Part shown: one piece after another, positions 35,289-45,255 of the stretch
How the letters are laid out: the number at the start of each line of letters is the position of its first letter
Numbering within the stretch: the stretch's first letter is position 1
From: Bovifimicola ammoniilytica
GTDB taxonomy: Bacteria; Bacillota; Clostridia; Lachnospirales; Lachnospiraceae
Reading direction: 5' to 3'
Assembly: GCF_025567085.1 (NCBI RefSeq)
Contig: NZ_JAOQJN010000004.1
Span: 333,338-397,337 of the forward strand
DNA: 64,000 nt
Made by a program: the position numbers and the translations under genes
Notes under the pieces: generated by a model
The model's input: only the letters and a program-made list of their open reading frames with translations
Told to the model about the DNA's origin: nothing
The model's database searches: none

Positions 35289-36488
35289 TTATTTGTCGTT
35301 TGCAGCAACAACACCTGGAAGGTCTTTACCCTCAAGGAATTCAAGAGAAGCTCCACCACCTGTAGAGATGTGAGTCATCTTGTCGCCGAATCCTAAGTTA
35401 TTAACTGCGGCTGCTGAATCACCACCACCGATGATTGTTGTAGCACCCTCTAATTCAGCTAATGCTTTTGCAACTGCTATTGTACCATTTGCAAAGTTAG
35501 GCATCTCGAAGCAGCCCATTGGTCCGTTCCAAACAACTGTCTTAGCACCTTTGATTGCATCTGCAAATAATTCTCTTGTCTTAGGTCCGATATCAAGACC
35601 TTCCATATCATCAGGAATTCCACCTCTTTCAACTACTTTGAAGTTAGCATCATTTGAGAAATCATCTGCAACTACTGTATCGATAGGGATAAGTAATTTA
35701 ACACCTTTTTCTTCAGCTTTCTTCTCCATATCAAGAGCATACTGTTTGTAATCTTCCTCTAATAAAGATTTACCAACTGGTTCACCGTGTGCTGCCATAA
35801 ATGTATATGCCATACCACCACCGATGATTAATGTATCTACTTTATTTAAAAGGTTCTCGATTACAGGAATCTTTGAAGAAACTTTAGCTCCGCCAAGGAT
35901 TGCTACGAATGGTCTTTTAGGATTGTTTACTGCATTTCCTAAGAAATCGATTTCTTTCTGCATCAAATATCCAACAACTGCTGTATCAACGAATTTTGTA
36001 ACACCAACATTTGAACAATGTGCTCTATGAGCTGTACCAAATGCATCATTTACAAATACGTCACAAAGGCTTGCTAATTCTTTACTGAATTCTTCGCCGT
36101 TCTTTGTTTCTTCTGCACGATAACGTGTGTTCTCAAGAAGAACAACATCACCATCTTTCATTGCAGCTACTGCAGCCTTTGCATTTTCACCAACAACATT
36201 AGCATCAGCAGCAAATTTTACTTCCTGACCTAATAATTCTGTTAATCTTTTAGCAACTGGTGCTAAAGATAATTCTGGCTTTGGTTCTCCCTTTGGTTTT
36301 CCTAAATGAGAGCAAAGAATAACTTTTCCTCCATCAGCAATTAATTTCTTGATTGTAGGAAGAGCTGCAACTAATCTATTCTCATCAGTAATATTTAAGT
36401 CTGCATCAAGAGGAACGTTAAAGTCGCATCTTACTAATACTCTTTTTCCTTTTACGTTGATATCATCAATTGATTTCTTATTAAGCAT
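35289..36488 (-). CDS. pgk: Phosphoglycerate kinase
   Basis: 399 residues. RVLVRCDFNVPLD at the N-terminus, the substrate-binding SHLGKPKG, the ATP-site GGAKVSSKI and the C-terminal GGGDSAAAVNNLG are all intact. It makes ATP from 1,3-bisphosphoglycerate. An intrinsic terminator separates it from gap upstream. GAAAGGAG precedes the ATG. Confidence 0.98.
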   Translation of the reverse strand: MLNKKSIDDINVKGKRVLVRCDFNVPLDADLNITDENRLVAALPTIKKLIADGGKVILCSHLGKPKGEPKPELSLAPVAKRLTELLGQEVKFAADANVVGENAKAAVAAMKDGDVVLLENTRYRAEETKNGEEFSKELASLCDVFVNDAFGTAHRAHCSNVGVTKFVDTAVVGYLMQKEIDFLGNAVNNPKRPFVAILGGAKVSSKIPVIENLLNKVDTLIIGGGMAYTFMAAHGEPVGKSLLEEDYKQYALDMEKKAEEKGVKLLIPIDTVVADDFSNDANFKVVERGGIPDDMEGLDIGPKTRELFADAIKGAKTVVWNGPMGCFEMPNFANGTIAVAKALAELEGATTIIGGGDSAAAVNNLGFGDKMTHISTGGGASLEFLEGKDLPGVVAANDK

Positions 36489-36536
36489 AAATCTGCTCCT
36501 TTCTAATAATTAAAATAATAAATAAATATAATCTTA

Positions 36537-36575
36537 AAAAACGAGTCCGATCCATCCAGACCGGACCCGCTTAGG
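36537..36575 (-). terminator. Intercistronic terminator between gap and pgk
   Basis: On the minus strand, AGCGGGTCCG pairs with CGGACTCGT, followed by six T (complement of the A-run near 36536-36541). This is strong and GC-rich relative to its surroundings. Confidence 0.85.
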
Positions 36576-36591
36576 TTTTATATTGTCAAAA

Positions 36592-37608
36592 TTATGCTAA
36601 TTCTGAGAAATATTTAATTGTTCTTACCATCTGGCTTGTGTATGAGTTTTCGTTATCATACCAAGAAACAACCTGTACTTCGTAAAGGTCATCAGATACT
36701 TTGCTAACCATTGTCTGTGTAGCATCGAATAAAGAACCGAATCTCATACCAACGATATCGCTAGATACGATTTCATCTTCATTGTAACCGAATGATTCGT
36801 TAGAAGCTGCTTTCATAGCTGCGTTGATTCCGTCAACTGTTACGTCAGAACCTTTAACAACTGCTGTTAAGATTGTTGTAGAACCTGTAGGTGTTGGTAC
36901 ACGCTGTGCAGATCCGATTAATTTACCATTTAATTCTGGAATAACTAAACCGATGGCTTTTGCAGCACCTGTTGAGTTAGGTACGATATTAATTGCAGCT
37001 GCTCTAGATCTTCTTAAATCACCTTTTCTCTGTGGTCCATCAAGTGTCATCTGATCGCCTGTGTAAGCATGGATTGTTACCATGATACCTGACTGGATTG
37101 CTGCATATTTGTTAAGAGCATCAGCCATAGGTGCTAAACAGTTTGTTGTACAAGAAGCTGCTGAAATGATTGTATCATCAGCTTTTAATGTTGTATGGTT
37201 TGTGTTGTAAACGATTGTAGGAAGATCGTTACCAGCTGGAGCTGAGATAACTACCTTTCTTGCACCAGCATTGATATGAGCCTGTGCTTTTGCTTTAGAT
37301 GTGTAGAAACCTGAACACTCTAAAACTACGTCTACTTTTAATTCTCCCCATGGGCAGTTGTTAGCATCTGGGAATGCATAAATCTTGATTTCTTTTCCAT
37401 CAACTGTGATAGAATCTTCACCAGCTGTAACTTTATCAGCTAATTCATATTTACCCTGTGATGAATCATACTTTAATAAATGAGCTAACATTTTTGGACT
37501 TGTTAAGTCATTGATAGCTACTACTTCGTATCCTTCTGCTCCAAACATCTGTCTGAATGCAAGACGACCAATACGGCCAAAACCATTAATTGCAACTCTT
37601 ACTGCCAT
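36592..37608 (-). CDS. gap: Glyceraldehyde-3-phosphate dehydrogenase
   Basis: 338 residues. NAD-binding RVAINGFGRIGRLAFRQM start (motif GFGRIGRLAFR), catalytic cysteine in SAASCTTNCLAP (about residue 155) and C-terminal SWYDNENSYTSQM. Catabolic GAPDH of glycolysis. AGGAGGAA precedes the ATG. First gene of the glycolytic run, with a clear promoter. Confidence 0.98.
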   Translation of the reverse strand: MAVRVAINGFGRIGRLAFRQMFGAEGYEVVAINDLTSPKMLAHLLKYDSSQGKYELADKVTAGEDSITVDGKEIKIYAFPDANNCPWGELKVDVVLECSGFYTSKAKAQAHINAGARKVVISAPAGNDLPTIVYNTNHTTLKADDTIISAASCTTNCLAPMADALNKYAAIQSGIMVTIHAYTGDQMTLDGPQRKGDLRRSRAAAINIVPNSTGAAKAIGLVIPELNGKLIGSAQRVPTPTGSTTILTAVVKGSDVTVDGINAAMKAASNESFGYNEDEIVSSDIVGMRFGSLFDATQTMVSKVSDDLYEVQVVSWYDNENSYTSQMVRTIKYFSELA

Positions 37609-37701
37609 TTTAATGTTCCTCCTAAAGTTATAAATAATAAGATTGTTAAAAATTTGACGTTAGGCAATATTCATTTCCCATTCAAAATTTAACCTAGGTG
37701 T

Positions 37702-37730
37702 ATTGTACCTAATTTGTTTAAAAATATCAA
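37702..37730 (-). promoter_or_regulatory. gap promoter
   Basis: On the minus strand, TTGATA (37725-37730), a 17-bp spacer and TACAAT (37702-37707), about 95 nt before the gap start. Confidence 0.72.
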
Positions 37731-37877
37731 GTATATTTTTGCCAAATTTTCTAATTATATACCTTTTCGATTGTATAGTATTAATGTATTGCATTGTATT
37801 TAATGGTTTTTGTCGCATATTTTAATATATTATGCTAAAATATGACCTATGATTTTAATAGGAAAGGAACTGATAAA

Positions 37878-38687
37878 ATGAATAGACTTGTAGATTACCA
37901 CATTCATACATTTTTCTCAGGTGACAGTGAAGCAAAAACTGACGAAATAGTTAAAAGTGCCATAGAAAAAGGCTTATCTTCTATATGCGTAACAGACCAT
38001 TTAGATTTTGACTATATCGTTGATGATGTATTATTTGAATTAGATAAAGATAAATATTTTGAATATTTTGAAAATCTTCGTGAAGAATATAGAGATTTAT
38101 TAGACATAAGAATCGGTATTGAAACAGGTCTTGAGCCTGATAAGTCAAAGAGACTTGATGATTTCATAAATAGACATAATTATGATTTTATCATCGGCTC
38201 TTCTCATTTAGTAAATGGTATTGATCCATTTTATCCTGAATATTTTAATGGAAGAACAGATTATCAGGCTTTTTTAGAATATTTTGAATCAATTGAAACT
38301 AATCTTAAATATTGCAAAAACTTTGATGTATACGGACATATTGATTATGTTGTCCGTTATTCTCCAAATAAGGATTTTAATTATAAAGTATTTGATTATT
38401 GTGATATTATAAATGAAATCCTAAAGAATTTAATTCATAATGGTAAAGGAATTGAAATAAATACAAGTGGATACCGTTCAGGATTATCTAATCCGAATCC
38501 CAATACAGAGATTATAAAAATGTACAGAGAACTTGGTGGCGAAATAATTACTATTGGTTCTGATGCACACAGACCTCAGGACATTGCTTATAATTTTAAT
38601 AAAGCTGTCGAAATATTAAAAGGTTGTGGATTTAAATATTATACTGAATTTAAAAACCGTAAGCCTGAATTCATAAAACTTGATTAG
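37878..38687 (+). CDS. PHP-domain phosphatase, HisJ family (histidinol-phosphatase type)
   Basis: About 269 residues. Metal ligands of the PHP domain: DYHIHTFFSGD, VTDHLDF, GIETGLEP, FIIGSSHLVNG, DVYGHIDYVVRY and TIGSDAHRPQD. HisJ-type enzymes dephosphorylate histidinol phosphate; other sugar-phosphate substrates are possible as no his genes are nearby. The ATG at 37878 follows AAAGGA, so the longer frame from 37842 is not used. The stop is 11 nt from palindromic element copy 2. Confidence 0.85.
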   Translation: MNRLVDYHIHTFFSGDSEAKTDEIVKSAIEKGLSSICVTDHLDFDYIVDDVLFELDKDKYFEYFENLREEYRDLLDIRIGIETGLEPDKSKRLDDFINRHNYDFIIGSSHLVNGIDPFYPEYFNGRTDYQAFLEYFESIETNLKYCKNFDVYGHIDYVVRYSPNKDFNYKVFDYCDIINEILKNLIHNGKGIEINTSGYRSGLSNPNPNTEIIKMYRELGGEIITIGSDAHRPQDIAYNFNKAVEILKGCGFKYYTEFKNRKPEFIKLD

Positions 38688-38698
38688 ATATTATAAAA

Positions 38699-39210
38699 CA
38701 GACCTGGCTATTACATATGTAATTAATATTCGCCTGTTAAAGCAATTTGACATATGTAAATATCGAAACACCTTGTAATAATTGCTTAAATTTATGAGAT
38801 ATTATTTTTCGGCTCATATTTTGTGTGCATTCAACGAACATACAATTAAGCCGAGATGTACATCTATGACACACACTTTCATATGACTTAATCTAGTGAG
38901 AGTAAATGCCGCCATCTACAGAGGTTATTACGGAGCAGTAAATCAAACGCACTTCGCTTGAACGGTGATTTACTGCTCCGACCTTTTGTATCTGACGGCA
39001 TTAACTCTCACACGATACGTCATAAATCAAGTGTGTGGCACAGACGTACACATCGGTTTAAGTGTATGGCTCTTGAATGAACATAAATAATCAAAAGAGC
39101 CGAAAAATGAATATCCATAAATTAGCAATTATTACAAAAGTTTTTATATTTATATATGCAAATTTGCTTAACACAGAAAATTTAATTCTATTATGTAATA
39201 GCCAGGTCTG
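38699..39210. repeat. 512-nt nested palindromic element, copy 2
   Basis: Same plan as copy 1. Outer stem CAGACCTGGCTATTACAT (38699-38716) pairs perfectly with 39193-39210; GTGAGAGT (38896-38903) pairs with ACTCTCAC (39004-39011); GGAGCAGTAAATC pairs with GATTTACTGCTCC around the apical loop. It fills the gap between the convergent PHP and Cache genes, 11 and 15 nt from their stop codons. No ORF with a ribosome site lies inside. Confidence 0.88.
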
Positions 39211-39225
39211 TTTTATCATCAATCT

Positions 39226-40410
39226 CTATTCATTTGACATTTTCTTCTTTTTGGCAATCTTAATATCCATTGTCATCGTAATAAGTATGTAAATTATAAA
39301 TACTACACTTAATGTGTATGCAAAACTATACGCATATGAAGACACTTTCTTTGCTACTGGTTCTATTGTATTGGCTGAAACGATGGATACAGAATACCAA
39401 TTAGTATCAGGAACTATATCATAGCATATGTATCTTTTATGTTTTCCTGAACCATATGTAATTATTCCTGAACGTCCATTTTTTATTTGTTTTTTAAGTT
39501 TAGCAATTGATTTCTCATTTTTAATATTAATTGAATCTAAAAGTACAAATAAATTTGTATTTTTGCCAACAGCATCTGGTCTGGCAACTAATATACCATC
39601 TTCCTGAGAGATAAATGTTGTTCCAAGTTTCTCAAATGATGATGTATCAATAATCTCAGTAAATTCCTGAATATCATAATTACATATTAATGCGCCGACT
39701 ATCTTATCATTTTTATAGACAGGCACACCAAGGCATATATATTCTACATTATTTTTTTCATCAGCTATAATTGTTGAAACACCATTATTTCCATTCAATA
39801 TATTATCAAGAAATTCATTATGGTCATAACTAACAGAATCTCCGATTGTAAGAACCTCATCTTTATTAGCAGACACAAGACCTAATCCAACAAATTCATG
39901 TGCATTAAGAGCCTTTTCTAACAGATTTGAAGTCATATCAATATCGATTTCATCATTTTCATCATATAATAAAGATAAAGTCTTTAACACATTATACTCA
40001 TCATTTATTTTAAGTCTTATTTTTTCAAGACTCTCAGATACCATTGATGTCAGATATACTTTAGTATTTTTATTAATCTGTTTCTGGACATCACTTTTGA
40101 ATCCTGTAAAGGAATATGCAATGTATAAAGCTGCGATTATTAGTAAAATAAATTTATAGGTAATACATGTCCATAATAGTTTGCTAAAATCAACTATACT
40201 GGCTTTCAGATTACCAAGATTAATTCTAGAGGACTTGCCTGATTTAGTTTTTTTATCTCTTTTTGAAGCCTCTTCTGAAGCTTTGTCAGCTTTATTAGTA
40301 GTTTTAACTTTATTAGTTTTAACTTTATCAGTTTTAACAACATCGGTTTTAACTTCATCTGTTATATCAGTCTTATCAGTTTTTTTGATTTCTAAATTTT
40401 TTTTACTCAT
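39226..40410 (-). CDS. Orphan Cache-domain membrane sensor
   Basis: 394 residues. Cytoplasmic N-terminus (about 1-75) rich in Lys, Thr and Asp (repeated KTDKVKTNKVKT), a transmembrane helix (about 85-103), a dCache-like extracytoplasmic domain (about 104-345, with YICLGVPVYKNDKIVGALICNYD and NWYSVSIV), a second transmembrane helix (about 355-380) and a short tail. No kinase, HAMP, GGDEF or chemotaxis output domain is attached. The start codon overlaps the mnmA stop (TAATG), suggesting coupling. Confidence 0.75.
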   Translation of the reverse strand: MSKKNLEIKKTDKTDITDEVKTDVVKTDKVKTNKVKTTNKADKASEEASKRDKKTKSGKSSRINLGNLKASIVDFSKLLWTCITYKFILLIIAALYIAYSFTGFKSDVQKQINKNTKVYLTSMVSESLEKIRLKINDEYNVLKTLSLLYDENDEIDIDMTSNLLEKALNAHEFVGLGLVSANKDEVLTIGDSVSYDHNEFLDNILNGNNGVSTIIADEKNNVEYICLGVPVYKNDKIVGALICNYDIQEFTEIIDTSSFEKLGTTFISQEDGILVARPDAVGKNTNLFVLLDSINIKNEKSIAKLKKQIKNGRSGIITYGSGKHKRYICYDIVPDTNWYSVSIVSANTIEPVAKKVSSYAYSFAYTLSVVFIIYILITMTMDIKIAKKKKMSNE

Positions 40411-41507
40411 TAGTCTATACCTCTTAAAATAGTTCCACCAAATGCAACATATTCACCATCATATACAACTACTGCCTGTCCGGGAGTTACAGCTCTTACA
40501 GGTTCCTCAAATATACATTCTATATTGTTGCCATTCTTTTTAACATGACATTTTGTTCCACGATGGTTATAACGTATCTTGGCAATATATTCTTTATTTT
40601 CATCTACTTCTTCATCTGCCATATAATTAACATTATCAGCAATTAAAGTTGTTTTCAGAACATCTGTACTCTTTCCGATGACAACTTCATTAGATTCAGG
40701 GCGAATTTCAATTACGAATACCGGATATCCCATAGCAAGATTCAACCCTTTTCGTTGACCAACAGTATAATTTGTAATTCCCTTATGTTGACCAATCACA
40801 TTTCCGTCTATATCCACGAAATTACCCGGAATAATATTATTATTTGTATTTCTGCGAATGAAACTTGCGTAATCATTGTCAGGTACAAAGCATATTTCCA
40901 TACTGTCAGGTTTCTTTGCAACACTTAATCCTATTTCTTCAGCAATCTTTCTTACTTCATCTTTAGTATAACCACCAATGGGCATAAGTGTATGTGACAA
41001 CTGATGTTGTGTAAGATTATACAGTGCATATGTCTGATCCTTGGCAGCCGTCACTGAATTTCTTATTGTATATCTTCCGTTATTAAGTTTATCTATTCTT
41101 GCATAATGTCCGGTCGCAATATAATCAGCACCTATTTCCAGTGAACGCTGCAATAATGATTCCCACTTTACATAACGGTTACAGGCTATACATGGATTAG
41201 GAGTTCTTCCAGCCATATATTCATTTATAAAATATTTAATTACCTTTTCATTAAATTCGCTTCTGAAATTCATTACATAATAAGGAATGTCTAACATATT
41301 AGCTACGCGTCTGGCATCATCTACGGCACTTAGTCCACAACAGCCACCTTCAGCTGAAGCATCATAAGAGTCATCTTCCTGCCATATCTGCATTGTAACA
41401 CCTATGACGTCATATCCTTCTTGTTTTAACAGATATGCTGCGACAGATGAATCTACACCACCGGACATTCCAACTACAACTTTTTTATTCTTCTTAATTA
41501 TTTCCAT
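40410..41507 (-). CDS. mnmA: tRNA-specific 2-thiouridylase MnmA
   Basis: 365 residues. PP-loop GMSGGVDSSVAAYLL, catalytic cysteines in TPNPCIACNRYVKW and EICFVPDNDY, and GHYARI. It thiolates U34 of tRNA Lys, Glu and Gln. It follows a NifS-type cysteine desulfurase gene, the probable sulfur source, an arrangement known in Firmicutes lacking the full Tus relay. Confidence 0.96.
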   Translation of the reverse strand: MEIIKKNKKVVVGMSGGVDSSVAAYLLKQEGYDVIGVTMQIWQEDDSYDASAEGGCCGLSAVDDARRVANMLDIPYYVMNFRSEFNEKVIKYFINEYMAGRTPNPCIACNRYVKWESLLQRSLEIGADYIATGHYARIDKLNNGRYTIRNSVTAAKDQTYALYNLTQHQLSHTLMPIGGYTKDEVRKIAEEIGLSVAKKPDSMEICFVPDNDYASFIRRNTNNNIIPGNFVDIDGNVIGQHKGITNYTVGQRKGLNLAMGYPVFVIEIRPESNEVVIGKSTDVLKTTLIADNVNYMADEEVDENKEYIAKIRYNHRGTKCHVKKNGNNIECIFEEPVRAVTPGQAVVVYDGEYVAFGGTILRGID

Positions 41508-41576
41508 ATCTTTGTAGTTTAATAACCATACCTTTCTAATGTAATATTAATAATTAGCTATTATACATTCAAATTC

Positions 41577-42743
41577 TTATTTTGTAAAATAACTATTATA
41601 TTCTGATGATTTTTTTCTAAGTTCACTTATAATATTTTTGGTATTATTTACAACAAAATCTATTTCATCTTTGGTTGTTTCATCGGAAATCGTAAATCTT
41701 ATTGATGAATATGCAAGTTCTTCAGGAAGTCCTATCGAAATCAGGACATGCGATGGCTTACTGCTATTACTTGAACAGGCAGAACCACTTGAAGCACATA
41801 TTCCTTTCATATCTAATAATGCTAGAATTTCTGAAGCTTCTACAAACTGAAAAGAAATATTTATATTTCCCGGAAGTCTGTTACGCCTGCTTCCGTTAAG
41901 CCTTGAAAATGGTATCTCTCTTAATATTCTTTCGATAAAATAATCTCTGAGTGATACTTTGTAGCGTGCTTTATTCATCATATTATTATGAGAAAGTTCA
42001 GCAGCTTTAGCCATTCCAACAATAGATGGAACGTTCTGTGTTCCTGCCCGTAGTCCCTTTTCCTGTCCACCACCGAATAATAAAGGCACTGTTTTAACAC
42101 TATCATTTATATATAGAAAGCCAATTCCTTTTGGTCCATGGAACTTATGAGCACTGGCACTTAATAAATCGATATTCATCTGCCTAACATCTATTGGTAT
42201 CTGTCCATATGCCTGAACGGCATCGGTATGAAATATTATTCCTCTCTCATGACAGATTTTACCGATTTTAGAAATAGGTTCAATTGTTCCAATCTCATTA
42301 TTTGCCATCATAACAGATACTAATATTGTTTCATCAGTAATTTCATCAATTAACCGTTGCAATTTTATCACACCATATTCGTCAACGTCAATATAAGAAA
42401 TTTTAAAATCCAGGTCCTCTAAATTTTTGGACGTCTTTAGAATTGCAGGGTGTTCTATTTTCGAAGTAATAATGTGTTTACCTTTGTTTTTATATGCTTT
42501 GGCAACTGTTCTAAGTGCCCAGTTATCAGACTCTGTTCCTCCCGATGTGAAATATATCTCATCTGATGTTGCATTTATTGTATCAGAAATAATATTTCTG
42601 GCATTTTCAATAGCATCCCTGCTTTTACCTGCAAATTCATATATACTTGATGGGTTTCCGTATAGTATTGTAAAATATTCAAGCATTTCATCTACCACTT
42701 CTTTTTTTGTCTTTGTAGTAGCTGCGTTATCCATATAAATCAT
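41577..42743 (-). CDS. NifS/IscS-type cysteine desulfurase
   Basis: 388 residues. Start IYMDNAATTKTKKEV, the PLP lysine in SASAHKFHGPKGIGF (about residue 203), and the active-site cysteine in CASSGSACSSNSSKPSHV (about 325). It makes persulfide from cysteine. GGAGG precedes ATG 42743. It is upstream of mnmA, so dedicated delivery of sulfur for tRNA s2U34 is likely; a role in Fe-S assembly is also possible. Confidence 0.94.
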   Translation of the reverse strand: MIYMDNAATTKTKKEVVDEMLEYFTILYGNPSSIYEFAGKSRDAIENARNIISDTINATSDEIYFTSGGTESDNWALRTVAKAYKNKGKHIITSKIEHPAILKTSKNLEDLDFKISYIDVDEYGVIKLQRLIDEITDETILVSVMMANNEIGTIEPISKIGKICHERGIIFHTDAVQAYGQIPIDVRQMNIDLLSASAHKFHGPKGIGFLYINDSVKTVPLLFGGGQEKGLRAGTQNVPSIVGMAKAAELSHNNMMNKARYKVSLRDYFIERILREIPFSRLNGSRRNRLPGNINISFQFVEASEILALLDMKGICASSGSACSSNSSKPSHVLISIGLPEELAYSSIRFTISDETTKDEIDFVVNNTKNIISELRKKSSEYNSYFTK

Positions 42744-42841
42744 TTTTTACCTCCACATCTATAATTCCCGTTATAACAAAGTAATTTTGAATACATATAA
42801 TAAATGCTACATATAATTTCAAAAAAGAGTTCCGTTTCAAA

Positions 42842-44359
42842 ATGAATAAATCATATATATCAACATTTACAAAAAGCAGTATAATCAAAGGAACGATTAT
42901 TTTAACTTTTGCAGGTTTTATAACAAGAATAATTGGCTTTTTATTTAGAATATTCCTTACAGGCAAAATTGGTGCAGAGGGTCTTGGAATTTATCAATTA
43001 ATTTTTCCAATACAAATTGTCTGTTTTTCATTTTGTACTATGGGTTTTGAAATGGCTATATCTAAGCTCGTGGCTGCAAACAGAAAATCTTCTGATAATG
43101 CCGGATTATATTATCTTATAAGTGGAATATTAATGTCTGTTATTATCTCAGTAGTAATTACCGTTATTGTATTTACTAATTCTGACTATATAGCAAGAAG
43201 ATTATTATTAGAGCCAAGATGTTCAGAGCTTGTTATGTATATGAGCCTATCTATTCCGTTAGCCAGTATTCATTCCTGTATATGCGGTTATTATCTTGGA
43301 ATAAAGAATTCACGTATTCCGGCATTAACTCAGGTTATCGAACAGCTAATCAGAGTAATTTCAATTTATTTAATAATTATGCTCTTTGAAAAATATAATT
43401 ACAGAGTTACTCCTGTAGTGGCTGTTATGGGTTCGGTTATTGGTGAACTTTCTTCTACTATTTACTGTGTCTTAAGTATTAATAAGAATTTAAGAAAGAA
43501 CTTTAAATACTCTGTATTCTATCAGAAAATCAAGTATGTATCAAAAGAACTTTTTATGTTGTCATTCCCGCTCACATTGAATAAGTTAATGTTAAGTATA
43601 TTGCAAAGCATACAAAGTGTACTGGTTCCAAGCATGTTAATCACTTATGGGTTATCCTCTAAAGATGCCCTTAGTATATATGGTATAATTCTTGGACTTG
43701 TACTGCCATTAATAATGTTTCCAAGTGCTATCGTTAATTCTATGGCATTACTCCTGCTTCCTGCAATTTCAGAAGCTGACAGCAATAATAATACTGACAA
43801 AATACAAATAGCAACCAAAAAAGCGACTTTCTTTAGTATTGTATTTGGAATATTGTGTCTTGGCATATTTGCAAGGTATGGTAATGAAATATCATTACTT
43901 CTATTCAGGAATAATTCCGGTGAATATATTAGTAGTTTAGGACTTATCTGTCCGTTTATATTCGTTACTGCAACTATGGCAAGTACCATCAATGGTCTTG
44001 GACATACGGAGATAACATTTATACATAATATTGTCTCTACATTAATTCAGATTTTATCAATTATATTTCTTATACCCAGATATGGTATAAACGGATATAT
44101 TACAGGCTTGATAATCAGCACAGTAATTAGTGCAATAAGTCATTATATTTCAATGTACCGTCTGATTAAATTTAAGTTAAATATCATGAAAACATTCATA
44201 TATCCCTTTATCGTTATATTTCTGCTAATTAAAATATGTGATTTTGTATTTTTAAATATAAGTGCTTTAAACACTATATACGCTTTTATATGCTCTGGGG
44301 TAGTTATCTGTATATTATATAGCCTGATTTATATAAATATTTTCAAAAATTTAAATTAG
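42842..44359 (+). CDS. SpoVB/MurJ-like polysaccharide flippase (MOP superfamily)
   Basis: 505 residues with about 14 transmembrane helices. ILTFAGFITRIIGFLFRIFL and IGAEGLGIYQLIFPI near the N-terminus match stage V sporulation protein B and other lipid-linked oligosaccharide exporters. Probable flipping of lipid-linked peptidoglycan precursors in spore cortex or cell wall synthesis. Divergent from the cysteine desulfurase gene (about 100 nt between starts), with a weak ribosome site. Confidence 0.85.
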   Translation: MNKSYISTFTKSSIIKGTIILTFAGFITRIIGFLFRIFLTGKIGAEGLGIYQLIFPIQIVCFSFCTMGFEMAISKLVAANRKSSDNAGLYYLISGILMSVIISVVITVIVFTNSDYIARRLLLEPRCSELVMYMSLSIPLASIHSCICGYYLGIKNSRIPALTQVIEQLIRVISIYLIIMLFEKYNYRVTPVVAVMGSVIGELSSTIYCVLSINKNLRKNFKYSVFYQKIKYVSKELFMLSFPLTLNKLMLSILQSIQSVLVPSMLITYGLSSKDALSIYGIILGLVLPLIMFPSAIVNSMALLLLPAISEADSNNNTDKIQIATKKATFFSIVFGILCLGIFARYGNEISLLLFRNNSGEYISSLGLICPFIFVTATMASTINGLGHTEITFIHNIVSTLIQILSIIFLIPRYGINGYITGLIISTVISAISHYISMYRLIKFKLNIMKTFIYPFIVIFLLIKICDFVFLNISALNTIYAFICSGVVICILYSLIYINIFKNLN

Positions 44360-44466
44360 ATTTTTAAAATATTATATATTACGTTGAAGCCAGGAAGACT
44401 TCAGTCCATAAACGTTATATTGAATGTATTTGTGAATACTATATATATATCGTTATGATATCAATG

Positions 44467-45231
44467 TTAAATAAATTCTGTCATATATTTCTGAAACCTC
44501 AAAGGAAGCATCTGAGTCTGAAATTTAATATTAGTTCTCTCTTTTATAGCAATGCTTTGACAGAATTTCTTATACAGATTACTATACAATTCTTCATACG
44601 AAGAGATTTCAAGCTCCTTATCTGACAGAAAATCACCTGAGACTATAATCCATTCTTGATATTCAGGATGGACTACACATAAGTTTCTGATTTCATCATA
44701 TATGATAAAATTCTCATTTGGTAAACGGTCAGCAAAATGCGGTGCAATAAAGGTTATAATATTATTCTTTGGACCAATTTTAGAAAAGAGAATATCTCCG
44801 TTTAATTCTTGAAATCTTAGAAAACCTTTAAGATGTAAAATTTCATTATTTACCTCTCGTGCCATTTTAAATACATTATTTACGTAATTATCTGATAAAT
44901 CATTTATAAGATTTAGTTTATTCTTCATTGATAACCCTTTTACAATCATATGATATACGTTGTCTGCTTTATTATTGTTCCGGCTTGCAATACACTGACA
45001 TATTATGATATAGCAGTGTTCACCAAATTCACGTATAAGAGTCCTTGCAACCTTTAATGCTTTAACATCATCAGAAGTAATATTTATATATTCCGTAAAG
45101 AATTCAAGATTATCATCCGCACAAGTTCTCATAATAGTATCATTATGATTATATTTACATTCATATGCTGTATATATTGCAGTAAATATCCCCTCTATTG
45201 AATCTTCACAATATAATACTTTTTTTCTCAT
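44467..45231 (-). CDS. DUF4130 family protein, partner of the radical-SAM gene (TIGR03915 type)
   Basis: About 254 residues. VLYCEDSIEGIFTAIYTAYE at the N-terminus (motif YCEDSIEGIFTAIY), the central LKGFLRFQELNGDILFSKIGPKNN region and IAPHFADRLPNENFIIYDEIR are the family blocks. Function unknown; always found beside the radical-SAM gene upstream, here 24 nt away. ATG 45231 is chosen because GGAG lies 6 nt before it; an in-frame ATG at 45243 is less well placed. Probably under the same SOS control. Confidence 0.82.
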   Translation of the reverse strand: MRKKVLYCEDSIEGIFTAIYTAYECKYNHNDTIMRTCADDNLEFFTEYINITSDDVKALKVARTLIREFGEHCYIIICQCIASRNNNKADNVYHMIVKGLSMKNKLNLINDLSDNYVNNVFKMAREVNNEILHLKGFLRFQELNGDILFSKIGPKNNIITFIAPHFADRLPNENFIIYDEIRNLCVVHPEYQEWIIVSGDFLSDKELEISSYEELYSNLYKKFCQSIAIKERTNIKFQTQMLPLRFQKYMTEFI

Positions 45232-45255
45232 ACTAATCTCCATTCCGCAGCAATA

